A stretch of 45,512 bases of DNA from an uncultured Muribaculaceae bacterium (GCA_910587475.1 CAJUMR010000021.1:1-45512), one strand, 5' to 3'; shown: positions 1-7,832, numbered from the stretch's first letter. Notes: generated by a model not told the origin, from the letters alone. A program made the numbers and translations.

Positions 1-157
1 GCTCTTGTTCAACAATGCGTTTACCAATTTGCCAATATGTTTGCGACATGATGGCATTGACAGCCATATAGGCACGACTGCGCGCCTGTAAAAGCAATTC
101 TTTTATCTCGGCGTAAAATTGAGACTCTTGTATGTTGGTTGTCAGCTCTGTTCCCAT
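1..157 (-). CDS. DUF1016/YhcG-like PDDEXK nuclease, N-terminal fragment
   Basis: The first 52 codons of a leftward gene are present; the rest lies beyond the left edge. The protein starts MGTELTTNIQES and continues with a helical segment containing SRAYMAVNAIMSQTYWQIGK. The pattern of an Ala-Arg helix followed by YWxIGKRI is the hallmark of the DUF1016 N-terminal domain found in front of PDDEXK nuclease domains (YhcG family). Such proteins are often carried in restriction or defence neighbourhoods, but nothing to the right supports that here. The ATG at 157 is the first start after an in-frame stop at 167-169. A TAACTTTG box on the same strand (162-169) lies so close that the transcript would be almost leaderless if that box is used. 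The nuclease half cannot be seen. Confidence 0.75.
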   Translation of the reverse strand, partial: MGTELTTNIQESQFYAEIKELLLQARSRAYMAVNAIMSQTYWQIGKRIVEQE

Positions 158-233
158 ATTACAAAGTTACAAATCTTCAGAGAATTAAAAGAAATAAACC
201 GAGGATTTTTTGTCGTTTTAGGAACCGACATTC

Positions 234-325
234 AGTCAACTCCGCCCAGGGATAGAACCCGGTTAGTCAACCCTCTCCAGAGAAACAGTCAACTCTTATC
301 AGTTAACATACCAAACCGAGTCAAC
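234..325. repeat. Spaced array of AGTCAAC heptamers
   Basis: Four exact AGTCAAC copies start at 234, 265, 287 and 319, with a one-mismatch copy (AGTTAAC) at 301 and an inverted GTTGAC at 366-371. The exact copies are 31, 22 and 32 bp apart, close to three, two and three helical turns. They lie in the 278-bp gap between the leftward nuclease start and the small membrane gene at 436. A cooperative regulator-binding region is one reading; decayed repeat DNA is another. Confidence 0.45.
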
Positions 326-344
326 CTTTTTCAGAAACCGACAG

Positions 345-383
345 TTGTCAGGCATCAGACTTCTGGTTGACGACAGGTTTTTT
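345..383. repeat. Copy 1 of a dispersed ~37-bp repeat
   Basis: The segment begins TTGTCAGGCATCAGACTTCT and runs through GGTTGACGACAGG into a T-run. A similar segment occurs at 994-1030 in the same orientation, with a few substitutions and one base missing. Each copy contains a tiny inverted repeat (CAGA/TCTG here, GAAG/CTTC in the other). It sits just upstream of the promoter of the 60-residue membrane protein gene. Confidence 0.5.
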
Positions 384-400
384 AGATCGAAAATAATTTG

Positions 401-408
401 TAGATTTG
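401..408 (+). promoter_or_regulatory. Bacteroidetes -7 box TAGATTTG
   Basis: TAGATTTG matches the Bacteroidetes -7 consensus TAnnTTTG and would place a transcript start about 20 nt before the ATG at 436. No clear TTG lies 19-21 bp upstream, so the -33 element is weak. Confidence 0.5.
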
Positions 409-435
409 CGCCAATCAAATTAAAACGTCAGAAAT

Positions 436-618
436 ATGTGGTTGGTAATTATTATCGTGTGTATTATTTTCGGATTTGCATGTCAACCGGTGGATAGATT
501 GATAAAAAAGAAGGTGTCCACCAGGTGGCTCGCGGTAATAGTGCAACTCATTGCATATTGGGTTATTTTAATGGCGCTGTATGGTTTAGCCGCCTTGTTG
601 GGCTTTGAGTCGGACTGA
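436..618 (+). CDS. Small two-helix membrane protein (60 aa)
   Basis: A 60-residue protein with two hydrophobic stretches: residues 1-16 (LVIIIVCIIFGFAC) and about 32-55 (LAVIVQLIAYWVILMALYGL), separated by a basic loop with KKK. This predicts a hairpin membrane protein with positively charged residues in the loop, probably cytoplasmic. The family is not recognised and no catalytic motif is visible. It stands alone with its own TAGATTTG promoter. The next 219 bases hold no gene, only an imperfect hairpin (623-648) and the promoter of the next small gene. Its hydrophobic composition and promoter spacing favour a real gene, but the length limits confidence. Confidence 0.6.
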   Translation: MWLVIIIVCIIFGFACQPVDRLIKKKVSTRWLAVIVQLIAYWVILMALYGLAALLGFESD

Positions 619-622
619 TTTC

Positions 623-648
623 TAATTGTGGCGAATTTGCCATAATTA
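623..648. other. Imperfect hairpin after the 60-aa gene
   Basis: TAATTGTGGC and GCCATAATTA form a 10-bp stem with one G-U pair around a 6-nt loop, five bases after the stop at 618. No T-run follows on the plus strand, so termination is uncertain. Confidence 0.3.
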
Positions 649-783
649 AAATCTGGATTATATACTTTCTCCCAAATGCCGATAAACTCAAGCGTGTTAC
701 GGTTATCTGAAATCAAAGTATACGGGTGAATTGCTGCGGCCTGATGTCTGGATTTAAGATTGTGGGGTGATTTGCTGCTTTTT

Positions 784-815
784 TTTGTGGTTTTGGTTTG
801 ATTTGTGTACTTTTG
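784..815 (+). promoter_or_regulatory. Promoter for the 31-aa small protein
   Basis: TTTG at 784-787, then 20 bp, then TACTTTTG at 808-815: both halves of the Bacteroidetes sigma-ABfr promoter at ideal spacing. The expected transcript start is about 15 nt before the ATG at 838, which supports this short gene being expressed. Confidence 0.75.
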
Positions 816-837
816 TGGCAAATCAATAGAAATAGTT

Positions 838-933
838 ATGAATTTTTGGATCTTTTTGCCGGTGATCGGCGGCCTGGTCGGCGCAGTCATCGGTGGACGT
901 GAATATAAGAGATACCGCAACAGGCATAAATAA
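838..933 (+). CDS. Small glycine-zipper membrane protein (31 aa)
   Basis: A 31-codon gene encoding MNFWIFLPVIGGLVGAVIGG followed by the basic tail REYKRYRNRHK. The hydrophobic segment carries a GGxxGxxxGG glycine-zipper pattern and the tail is strongly positive, giving a single-span protein with a cytoplasmic C-terminus. A near-perfect promoter (784-815) ends about 22 nt upstream, which is the main reason to believe the gene. No family is recognised. Short glycine-zipper peptides can be assembly factors of larger complexes or toxin-like peptides; nothing nearby decides between these. Confidence 0.6.
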   Translation: MNFWIFLPVIGGLVGAVIGGREYKRYRNRHK

Positions 934-993
934 GCTTGTCATTGTGGTTGTGTTTTCCGATCCTGTCGAAGCAGCTGAGTCGGAAAATGTTGG

Positions 994-1030
994 TTGTCAG
1001 GAAGCAGGCTTCTAGTTGGCGACGGTTTTT
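994..1030. repeat. Copy 2 of the dispersed ~37-bp repeat
   Basis: This segment begins TTGTCAGGAAGCAGGCTTCT and ends GGCGACGGTTTTT, matching 345-383 in order and orientation. It follows the 31-aa gene by 60 bp. Both copies end in a T-run after GACGACAGG/GGCGACGG, so a shared terminator-like or mobile origin is possible. Confidence 0.5.
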
Positions 1031-1137
1031 GCTGTGGTGCGGATGTCTGGGTTATGTCCGATCGGGCGACTATCATTGTTAATAGATTCTAAATATATTT
1101 AATGATCACGTTTTTGCGCGATTAAGCGCAGGCTATG

Positions 1138-1169
1138 TTTGCAAGATGGTGTTTTTATACGTAATTTTG
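1138..1169 (+). promoter_or_regulatory. Promoter of the lipoprotein gene; decides its start
   Basis: TTTG at 1138-1141, 20 bp, then TAATTTTG at 1162-1169. Transcription would begin near 1176, downstream of the in-frame ATG at 1146. Translation must therefore start at the ATG at 1197, which also creates a proper lipoprotein signal peptide. Confidence 0.8.
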
Positions 1170-1196
1170 CGGAAAAGAAATATAGTAATAAGATCA

Positions 1197-2081
1197 ATGA
1201 AAAAACTTTTATTTAGAGCTTTTGTTCCTGCGTTAATCTGTGCGATTGGATTGTCGTCGTGTAACACGGGATCATCAGATGTCGTCACGGAGCAGACATT
1301 GGGTTATTGTCTGACTTATTCAAAGAATGTTGATTCGCATGCACAGGTGTTTAACCGCATGTCGTTTGCAGCGCAGTATAATTACACCAACAATACGGTC
1401 GATCTTGCGCTGATAGGTACGATTTTCCCGGTTGCCGGCAATGCCACCGGTCAGGCTTATCCTAAAATGGAATTCTCGACCCTGCCGTGGAAGTACAATC
1501 AGTTCGGTTGGAAAGAAACAGAGGTTGAGAACGTTACGCCGACCATCAACGGGGTGTCGAACCCTCCTAAATTCAAAAAACTAAAATTCGGTGTGCTTGA
1601 TGGTTTCAACGGTTCGTCGTATGCACCCGGGATCATGTACAAATTTGAAATAGATCATAACGGCTCGGATGTCGAGGTGATGGGATGTTGCATGACGGGC
1701 AAGACCGAATCGACCGATCCGGATGGGGTGACATATTGTCCGGAAGACGACGCTCAGGTGTCGGACAAGAACAAACCGGTGTATTGGGTAGATTTTAATT
1801 TCGAGACGTCGAAGGCCGATATCTACATTTTCAATGCCAAGTTCCTCGACCGTATGCCGTCGTTGAATCTTGAATTCACCGATGTGCCGTTCGGAGTGGT
1901 CAACGGAGAAGTGACGCTTACCAGCGATGCGTTGACGCCGGAGTATGACGGCATTCCTTATCCGAGTTTCCCGATCACCAATCTCAAGGCGACGGTCGAT
2001 TTCACAAAAGGCATGAATCTTGAGTTCCATTGTGATTTCAGAGGTTCGGACTATACGGTTAAATTCGAAGGAAAATATTGA
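1197..2081 (+). CDS. Lipoprotein of unknown function (294 aa)
   Basis: From the ATG at 1197 the protein begins MKKLLFRAFVPALICAIGLSSC, a type II signal peptide with a lipobox ending at Cys22, so it should be anchored to the outer membrane or periplasmic face. The mature part is rich in beta-strand-like alternation (for example ADIYIFNAKFLDRMPSLNLEF) and in Asn, Thr and Gly, with no recognised catalytic motif. It reads like a beta-sandwich or calycin-type lipoprotein of Bacteroidales, but no named family can be assigned. An alternative upstream ATG at 1146 is unlikely because the promoter overlaps it. The gene is monocistronic: 404 bp of non-coding DNA follow before nuoA. Confidence 0.8.
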   Translation: MKKLLFRAFVPALICAIGLSSCNTGSSDVVTEQTLGYCLTYSKNVDSHAQVFNRMSFAAQYNYTNNTVDLALIGTIFPVAGNATGQAYPKMEFSTLPWKYNQFGWKETEVENVTPTINGVSNPPKFKKLKFGVLDGFNGSSYAPGIMYKFEIDHNGSDVEVMGCCMTGKTESTDPDGVTYCPEDDAQVSDKNKPVYWVDFNFETSKADIYIFNAKFLDRMPSLNLEFTDVPFGVVNGEVTLTSDALTPEYDGIPYPSFPITNLKATVDFTKGMNLEFHCDFRGSDYTVKFEGKY

Positions 2082-2129
2082 GGCTGTCTGTCGGCCTGAC
2101 AAATGGCCGCAAGATGGTCATAGCATCTG

Positions 2130-2143
2130 CTTGATCAATCAAG
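2130..2143. other. Inverted repeat CTTGAT-CA-ATCAAG
   Basis: A perfect 6-2-6 inverted repeat in the 404-bp gap upstream of nuoA. The half-site resembles an FNR half-site (TTGAT), but FNR boxes have a 4-bp spacer, so the fit is imperfect. It could instead be a weak hairpin ending the preceding lipoprotein transcript. Confidence 0.35.
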
Positions 2144-2161
2144 AACATATCAGGGATTTTG

Positions 2162-2202
2162 TTTGTGCACAGGTTGAAACATAATTCGACTCTGTGCACA
2201 AA
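2162..2202. promoter_or_regulatory. Paired TGTGCACA palindromes upstream of nuoA
   Basis: TTTGTGCACAG (2162-2172) and CTGTGCACAAA (2192-2202) form an 11-bp perfect inverted repeat around a 19-nt spacer. Each arm contains the self-palindrome TGTGCACA, and the two palindrome centres are 29 bp apart. This is the most operator-like sequence between the lipoprotein gene and the complex I/ATP synthase operon, about 190 bp upstream of the nuoA -7 box. It could also form an RNA stem-loop in a read-through transcript. Confidence 0.45.
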
Positions 2203-2388
2203 TTGTTTCGGACGCATGTATGTGCTATCCCGGCAGGCGCATCAAGCTCAGTCGTTATGCGGAGATACATTAATTAATAACCTGGCGGCAATAAGGCAGA
2301 GGGTGGGGCAGCAAAGCAGATCTGACATTTAGACACATTTAGTTAAAAAGTTTTTAAAGAATCATGTGATTTTTTGTCGGAAATTGAC

Positions 2389-2396
2389 TATCTTTG
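2389..2396 (+). promoter_or_regulatory. -7 box TATCTTTG of the nuo-atp operon
   Basis: TATCTTTG matches TAnnTTTG exactly and is the best promoter element upstream of nuoA. The -33 position holds only TGTG (2365-2368) at 20 bp, so the promoter may be activator-dependent. The predicted leader is about 80 nt, ending at the ATG at 2486. Confidence 0.65.
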
Positions 2397-2485
2397 CGCT
2401 AAAATATGACATTATGGGTTGTTGTACAGCCTTTTGATGCGTCTAATGGAAATAGTAATTTGATCGAAAATCATTTTAAATCAAT

Positions 2486-2866
2486 ATGATAGCTTTAGAC
2501 ATTTTTGGTATTACGAACAATGGTTTGCTTGCAATCACTGCTCTGCTGACCGGCTTTGCATTGGTTGCTCTTGCCATGTGGATTGCGAAACTTATTTCGC
2601 CGCGTTCATTTAATCCTCAAAAAGGCGAAGCCTATGAGTGTGGTATTCCGACCCGCGGCAAAAGCATGTCGCAGTTCAAGGTGGGCTACTACCTCTTTGC
2701 TATTCTTTTTCTGATGTTTGATGTCGAGACAGTGTTTCTCTATCCCTGGGCGGTGCGTATGCGCGAACTCGGGGCTGACGGTCTGATCAGCATCGCAGTA
2801 TTCTTCGGCGTATTAGTGCTCGGGCTTGTATATGCCTGGCGGAAAGGAGCTCTTGAATGGAAGTAA
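2486..2866 (+). CDS. nuoA: NADH-quinone oxidoreductase subunit A
   Basis: NuoA is a three-helix membrane subunit of respiratory complex I that helps form the quinone-site loop region next to NuoH and NuoJ. The 126-residue product has the family length, with hydrophobic helices at about 10-35, 68-88 and 95-117. It contains the conserved segment FNPQKGEAYECGIPTRG (the family signature around YECGxP) and the acidic FDVETVFLYPW motif in helix 2. It is the first gene of an 18-gene run; its last 10 nt overlap nuoB, implying translational coupling. No upstream Shine-Dalgarno sequence is visible, as is usual for Bacteroidetes. Confidence 0.95.
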   Translation: MIALDIFGITNNGLLAITALLTGFALVALAMWIAKLISPRSFNPQKGEAYECGIPTRGKSMSQFKVGYYLFAILFLMFDVETVFLYPWAVRMRELGADGLISIAVFFGVLVLGLVYAWRKGALEWK

Positions 2867-3465
2867 CAACAAAAAGTATGCCCTATGAGGCATTTAAAGA
2901 TAACGAGTATATTGAAAAACTCGTTCAACAGCTGAAAGACAGCGGAACTAATGTAATAGTAGGTTCGCTTGACAAGCTGATCAACTGGGGGCGGTCTAAC
3001 TCATTGTGGCCACTCACTTTCGCTACCAGTTGCTGCGGTATTGAATTTGTGTCGCTCGGCGCGGCCCGATTCGATATGGCACGTTTTGGGTGGGAAGTAG
3101 CCCGCGCTTCGCCCCGTCAGGCCGACTTTATAATGGTGGCCGGAACCATTGTCAATCGTATGGCACCTGTGCTCCGTCGCCTTTATGACCAGTTGGCCGA
3201 GCCTAAGTATGTGATAGCCTGCGGTAGCTGCGCGATCTCGGGCGGTCCGTTCAGAAAGAGCTATCACGTGGCTCAGGGTATTGAGGATATCGTGCCTGTC
3301 GACGTATTTGTTCCCGGCTGTCCTCCCCGTCCCGAGGCAATGATCTACGGCATCATGCAGCTTTCGCGCAAGATCAAGGTTGAGAAATTCTTCGGCGGCG
3401 TCAACCGTCAGGAGAAGCAGCGCGAATTTCTGGAAACACATCCCGTTGAAGGTGTTGAAGATTGA
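2857..3465 (+). CDS. nuoB: NADH-quinone oxidoreductase subunit B
   Basis: NuoB carries the terminal 4Fe-4S cluster N2 that passes electrons to quinone. The expected ligands are present: the tandem cysteines C59-C60 in TSCCGIEF, C125 in CGSCAISGGPF and C154 in VPGCPPRPE. The 202-residue length is normal. The chosen start overlaps nuoA by 10 nt; a second ATG seven codons in (2878) would remove the overlap and cannot be excluded. In a complex lacking NuoEFG, electrons must reach this subunit through NuoI from a donor other than the usual NADH module. Confidence 0.96.
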   Translation: MEVTTKSMPYEAFKDNEYIEKLVQQLKDSGTNVIVGSLDKLINWGRSNSLWPLTFATSCCGIEFVSLGAARFDMARFGWEVARASPRQADFIMVAGTIVNRMAPVLRRLYDQLAEPKYVIACGSCAISGGPFRKSYHVAQGIEDIVPVDVFVPGCPPRPEAMIYGIMQLSRKIKVEKFFGGVNRQEKQREFLETHPVEGVED

Positions 3466-3507
3466 AAATAACCACATTATAAACTAAGCAAGTCAATTAA
3501 ACGATAT

Positions 3508-5127
3508 ATGGCTAATTTTCAAGAAAAGATTGCCAAGCTCTTCCCCGAGGCAACGTTCGAAGGCGAAGACATGCTGATGATCAGCATCCCCGACGCAAAG
3601 TGGCATGACCTTGCTCTCACACTTCGCGATGACGCGGACTGCAGCATGGATTATCTTGTGACAATCGTCGGAATGGACTGGAAAGACTCTCTCGGCAGTA
3701 TCTACTATCTGATGTCGAGCAAGACAAATGAAATGGTAGGAGTCAAGGTGGTTACGACCGACCGCGAACGCCCGATGCTTCACTCTGTGGCAGATGTGTG
3801 GAAAGTCGCATGTCTGTTCGAGCGTGAGGTCTATGATTTCTTCGGCATTGTCTTCATCGGCAACCCCGACATGCGCCGACTCTTCCTGAGCATCGACTGG
3901 AAAGGTTTCCCGCTGCGCAAGGATTATGCAGAGCAAAACGAGGTGTCGGTTGAGAATGAACGTCAGAGCGACATGACCGACACTTATGTGGAATTGCCCG
4001 ACGGAACAATAGAGAAGAAGGAAGTGGCGGTGTTCGAACCCGGAGAATTTGTGGTCAACATCGGCCCGCAGCACCCTGCAACACACGGTGTGCTCCGTTT
4101 CCGTACAGCCGTTGACGGCGAAGAGATCAAGAAGATCGACGTCTATATGGGTTATATCCACCGCGGTATAGAAAAACTTTGCGAGGATCTCACCTATCCC
4201 CAGACATTGCCATTCATGGACCGAATGGACTATTTCTCGGCCCACAATTATCATCACGGACTGTGTATCGCGATCGAAAAGGCAGCAGGCATACAGATTT
4301 CGCGCCGCGCTGAAGTGATCCGCGTGATGATGGATGAGCTTTCGCGTATCGCTTCTCACTGTCTGTTTATCGGAACTTACTGCATGGACCTCGGTGCAAC
4401 GACAATGCTGTTCTACACGCTGCGTGTCCGCGAGCAGATACTCGATATCATGGAGAAGACCTGCGGCGCCCGCATGACATTCAATTATGACTGTCTTGGC
4501 GGTGTGATGCAGGACATCGCTCCTGACTTCCAGAAAGATGTCAAGGAACTTCTCGAAGTGCTTCCAAAGAATATAAAGGAATATAACAAGATATTCACCG
4601 GCAACGTCATCGCCAAGAACCGCATGGAAGGTGTCGGTTATCTTTCACGTGAGGACGCAATTGCTTATGCCGTGACCGGTCCTTCGGGCCGTGCGTCTAA
4701 CTGGGCTTGCGATATGCGTAAACTTCGTCCTTACAGCATCTATTCGGAGCTTGATTTCGAAGAAGTCACCGCAACGGAAGGAGACTCAATGGCTCGCTTC
4801 AAGGTGCGTATGCGTGAGATGGAGGAATCCGCAAAAATTCTCGCCCAGCTCGTTGACAATATTCCCGAAGGCGAATATTGCGTGAAGGTGCCGAAGGTGC
4901 TCAAACTGCCTGTAGGTCGTTGGTTTACGGTTGTCGAAGGCTGCCGCGGCGCGTTTGGCGTTTATATCGAGAGCGACGGCGCAACCAAGCCTTACCGTGT
5001 GAAACTTGCACCGCCTTGTCTGCCACTCGCAGGAGTTGTCGATCACATCACGCGCGGCACCAAGATCGCCGACCTTATCACTATCGGCGGATCGCTTGAC
5101 TACATCGTGCCGGATATGGACCGCTGA
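3508..5127 (+). CDS. nuoCD: NADH-quinone oxidoreductase subunits C and D, fused
   Basis: A single 539-residue protein joins NuoC (about residues 1-150, ending in the LRKDY region FPLRKDYAEQNE) to NuoD (about 170-539). The NuoD half begins with the conserved VNIGPQHPATHGVLRF motif and continues with MGYIHRGIEKL, both lining the quinone cavity, and ends in the LDYIVPDMDR C-terminus typical of the family. NuoC/D fusion occurs in enterobacteria and Bacteroidetes. Forty-two non-coding bases separate it from nuoB and 46 from nuoH. No frameshift or internal stop is present. Confidence 0.96.
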   Translation: MANFQEKIAKLFPEATFEGEDMLMISIPDAKWHDLALTLRDDADCSMDYLVTIVGMDWKDSLGSIYYLMSSKTNEMVGVKVVTTDRERPMLHSVADVWKVACLFEREVYDFFGIVFIGNPDMRRLFLSIDWKGFPLRKDYAEQNEVSVENERQSDMTDTYVELPDGTIEKKEVAVFEPGEFVVNIGPQHPATHGVLRFRTAVDGEEIKKIDVYMGYIHRGIEKLCEDLTYPQTLPFMDRMDYFSAHNYHHGLCIAIEKAAGIQISRRAEVIRVMMDELSRIASHCLFIGTYCMDLGATTMLFYTLRVREQILDIMEKTCGARMTFNYDCLGGVMQDIAPDFQKDVKELLEVLPKNIKEYNKIFTGNVIAKNRMEGVGYLSREDAIAYAVTGPSGRASNWACDMRKLRPYSIYSELDFEEVTATEGDSMARFKVRMREMEESAKILAQLVDNIPEGEYCVKVPKVLKLPVGRWFTVVEGCRGAFGVYIESDGATKPYRVKLAPPCLPLAGVVDHITRGTKIADLITIGGSLDYIVPDMDR

Positions 5128-5173
5128 TGCGAAGATTATATCAGAAGTGAAAATATAGTAATTATATAACGTT

Positions 5174-6250
5174 ATGCAAGATTTATCAACAATAACCGAT
5201 GCTATCCACAGTTTCCTTTTGTCATTTCTGCCCGGATGGCTCACGACGACAGTAGAGTGTGTGCTCATCGGTGTCGGTCTTTTGCTCGTTTATTCGCTGT
5301 TGGCGCTATTCTATATCTACTACGAGCGTAAGGTTTGTGCGGCTTTCCAGTGCCGTATCGGCCCGAACCGCGTAGGTCCCTGGGGATTGCTCCAAAGCTT
5401 CGCGGATATGTTCAAGATCCTTATCAAGGAGCTTATCCATCTGAACCACATCGATAAATTTCTGTTTGCACTTGCTCCGTATCTTGTGATCATCGCTTCG
5501 ATGCTTGCGTTTGCGGTTCTTCCGTGGGGCAATGGTCTGCAGGTGATTGATTTCAACATCGGCATTTTCTTCCTTGTGGCAGTGTCGTCGATCGGTGTGC
5601 TCGGCATTCTGCTTGCCGGATGGTCGAGTAACAATAAGTTCACGTTGATCGGCGCACTCCGTTCAGGCGCCCAGATGGTCAGCTACGAACTGTCGATCGG
5701 ACTTTGCGTGCTTACGATGGTTTGCCTCGCCGGCACAATGTCGGTGGGCGGTATCGTCGAAGAACAGGCAGATCTGTGGTTTATATTCAAAGGCCATGTG
5801 CCCGCCATCATCGCATTTGTGATTTATATGATTGCCGGTACAGCGGAGACAAACCGCGGCCCGTTTGACCTTCCTGAGGCTGAAAGCGAGTTGACCGCCG
5901 GATATCATACAGAATATTCAGGTATTCACTTCGGCTTTTTCTATCTTGCCGAGTATCTTAACCTGTTTATCGTAGCAGGTGTAGCGTCGCTTCTGTTCTT
6001 CGGAGGCTGGATGCCGCTCCACATCCCCGGATGGGATTCGTTCAACCATATCATGGATTATATTCCTTCGGTAGTATGGTTTATCGGTAAGGCGATCGCG
6101 CTTTCGTTCATCATCATCTGGTTCAAGTGGACTTTCCCACGTCTCCGCATCGACCAGCTGCTTTCATTGGAATGGAAGTATCTGTTGCCGATCAATCTCT
6201 TCAATCTGGCACTGATGGTGTGCATCATCGTGTTCGGCTGGCACTTTTAA
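5174..6250 (+). CDS. nuoH: NADH-quinone oxidoreductase subunit H
   Basis: NuoH is the polytopic membrane subunit that forms the entry of the quinone tunnel and links the peripheral arm to the pumping arm. The 358-residue product shows about eight hydrophobic helices and the diagnostic cytoplasmic motifs YYERKVCAAFQCRIGPNRVG and AETNRGPFDLPEAESELTAG, with the acidic residues implicated in coupling. It is the last gene of the first nuo block. In related genomes nuoI would be expected next, but here the ATP synthase genes begin 80 bp later. The 79-nt gap is A-rich and holds no hairpin plus T-run, so transcription should continue into atpD. Confidence 0.96.
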   Translation: MQDLSTITDAIHSFLLSFLPGWLTTTVECVLIGVGLLLVYSLLALFYIYYERKVCAAFQCRIGPNRVGPWGLLQSFADMFKILIKELIHLNHIDKFLFALAPYLVIIASMLAFAVLPWGNGLQVIDFNIGIFFLVAVSSIGVLGILLAGWSSNNKFTLIGALRSGAQMVSYELSIGLCVLTMVCLAGTMSVGGIVEEQADLWFIFKGHVPAIIAFVIYMIAGTAETNRGPFDLPEAESELTAGYHTEYSGIHFGFFYLAEYLNLFIVAGVASLLFFGGWMPLHIPGWDSFNHIMDYIPSVVWFIGKAIALSFIIIWFKWTFPRLRIDQLLSLEWKYLLPINLFNLALMVCIIVFGWHF

Positions 6251-6329
6251 TCGGCAGTAGTTAAGAAACAACAGAAATAGAAAAGAAATCAAACAGAAAT
6301 CCATAACAGGATAACAAATAAAATAAACA

Positions 6330-7832
6330 ATGAGCGATAAATACGGAAAAGTTGCCCAAGTTATCGGCCCGGTCGTCGATGTTATATTCGAAGGCGACGA
6401 CAACATCATCCCGCCTATCTACACGGCCTTGAAGATAGATCGTCCCGACGGAACGATGCTGATACTCGAAGTTGAGCAGCATATTGGAGAGGATACAGTG
6501 CGTTGTGTTGCCATGGAAAGTACCGACGGTCTGCGCCGCGGACTTCGTGTCGATAGCTTAGAGCGCCCGATAGCAGTGCCGACCGGCGATCAGATCAAGG
6601 GTCGTCTGTTGAATGTGATAGGCAATGCGATCGACAATCTTCCGGAACTTAACCGCGATAATCTTCGCTCGATCCATCAGCCTGCCCCTGAGTTTGAGGA
6701 TCTGACGATCGGAACTGAAATCCTTTCGACCGGAATCAAGGTGATCGACCTCCTCGAACCTTACAGCAAGGGTGGTAAGATCGGTCTGTTCGGTGGCGCC
6801 GGTGTCGGCAAGACCGTGCTGATCATGGAACTTATCAACAACATCGCCAAGGGTCACGACGGTTTCTCGGTGTTTACCGGTGTCGGCGAACGTACACGCG
6901 AAGGTAATGACCTGCTCCGCGAAATGATCGAGAGCGGTGTGATGAAATATGGCGATAAATTTAAAGAAGGTCTCGAACGCGGAGAGTGGAACCTCGCTGA
7001 TGTCGATGTTGAGCATCTGAAAGAGTCACAGGCAACGCTCGTATTCGGACAGATGAATGAGCCGCCGGGTGCACGTCTGCGTGTCGCTCTGTCGGGTCTG
7101 ACAGTCGCCGAGCAGTTCCGTGACCAAGGCGCCGGAGGTAAGGACGTGCTTCTGTTCATCGATAATATTTTCCGTTTCACTCAGGCCGGATCTGAGGTGT
7201 CAGCGCTTCTTGGCCGTATGCCTTCAGCTGTGGGTTATCAGCCGACACTTGCGTCTGAAATGGGTATGCTTCAGGAACGTATCACATCGACTAAAAACGG
7301 TTCGATCACATCAGTACAGGCGATCTATGTGCCTGCCGACGACTTGACTGACCCTGCACCTGCAACGACGTTCAACTTCCTCGATGCAACGACTGTGCTC
7401 AGCCGTAAGATTGCCGAGCTCGGTATCTATCCTGCCGTCGATCCCCTCGAATCAACATCACGCATTCTCGACCCGAACATCATCGGTGAGGATCACTACA
7501 ATACAGCACAGGCAGTCAAGCAGCTTCTTCAGAAGTACAATGAACTTCAGGATATCATCGCGATCCTCGGTGTCGACGAATTGTCGGATGAGGATAAGCT
7601 CGTGGTGTCGCGTGCGCGTCGTGCCCAGCGCTTCCTTTCTCAGCCGTTCCACGTGGCAGAGCAGTTCACAGGTCTGCCCGGTGTGATGGTGCCTCTGAGC
7701 GAAACCATACGCGGTTTCAAGATGATCCTCAACGGCGAGATGGACGAATATCCCGAGCAAGCGTTCCTCAATGTCGGAACAATCGACGAGGCTATCGAAA
7801 AAGGAAAGAAACTCCTCAGTGAAGTTAAATAA
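6330..7832 (+). CDS. atpD: F-type ATP synthase beta subunit
   Basis: The catalytic F1 subunit, 500 residues. The Walker A motif GGAGVGKT lies at 155-162 (Lys161), followed by the arginine-rich GERTREGNDL segment, the Walker B region DVLLFIDNIFRF, and the regulatory DELSDED loop at 416-422 (the family DELSEED). The length matches Bacteroidetes beta subunits. It opens the ATP synthase block with the Bacteroidetes order D-C-B-E-F-H-A-G. No TAnnTTTG promoter was found in the 79 nt before it, supporting co-transcription with nuoH. Confidence 0.97.
   Translation: MSDKYGKVAQVIGPVVDVIFEGDDNIIPPIYTALKIDRPDGTMLILEVEQHIGEDTVRCVAMESTDGLRRGLRVDSLERPIAVPTGDQIKGRLLNVIGNAIDNLPELNRDNLRSIHQPAPEFEDLTIGTEILSTGIKVIDLLEPYSKGGKIGLFGGAGVGKTVLIMELINNIAKGHDGFSVFTGVGERTREGNDLLREMIESGVMKYGDKFKEGLERGEWNLADVDVEHLKESQATLVFGQMNEPPGARLRVALSGLTVAEQFRDQGAGGKDVLLFIDNIFRFTQAGSEVSALLGRMPSAVGYQPTLASEMGMLQERITSTKNGSITSVQAIYVPADDLTDPAPATTFNFLDATTVLSRKIAELGIYPAVDPLESTSRILDPNIIGEDHYNTAQAVKQLLQKYNELQDIIAILGVDELSDEDKLVVSRARRAQRFLSQPFHVAEQFTGLPGVMVPLSETIRGFKMILNGEMDEYPEQAFLNVGTIDEAIEKGKKLLSEVK

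Noticed and set aside
119..370. An 83-codon rightward reading frame overlapping the nuclease start
   Set aside because: It begins inside the oppositely oriented nuclease gene and its translation is low in hydrophobic pattern and driven by the AGTCAAC repeats; no promoter precedes it.
2130..2143. FNR box upstream of nuoA
   Set aside because: The half-sites match TTGAT/ATCAA but the spacer is 2 bp, not 4, so a true FNR site is not supported; recorded only as an inverted repeat.
6251..6329. Independent promoter for atpD
   Set aside because: The 79-nt gap is A-rich with no TAnnTTTG match, so a separate ATP synthase promoter here is not supported by sequence.
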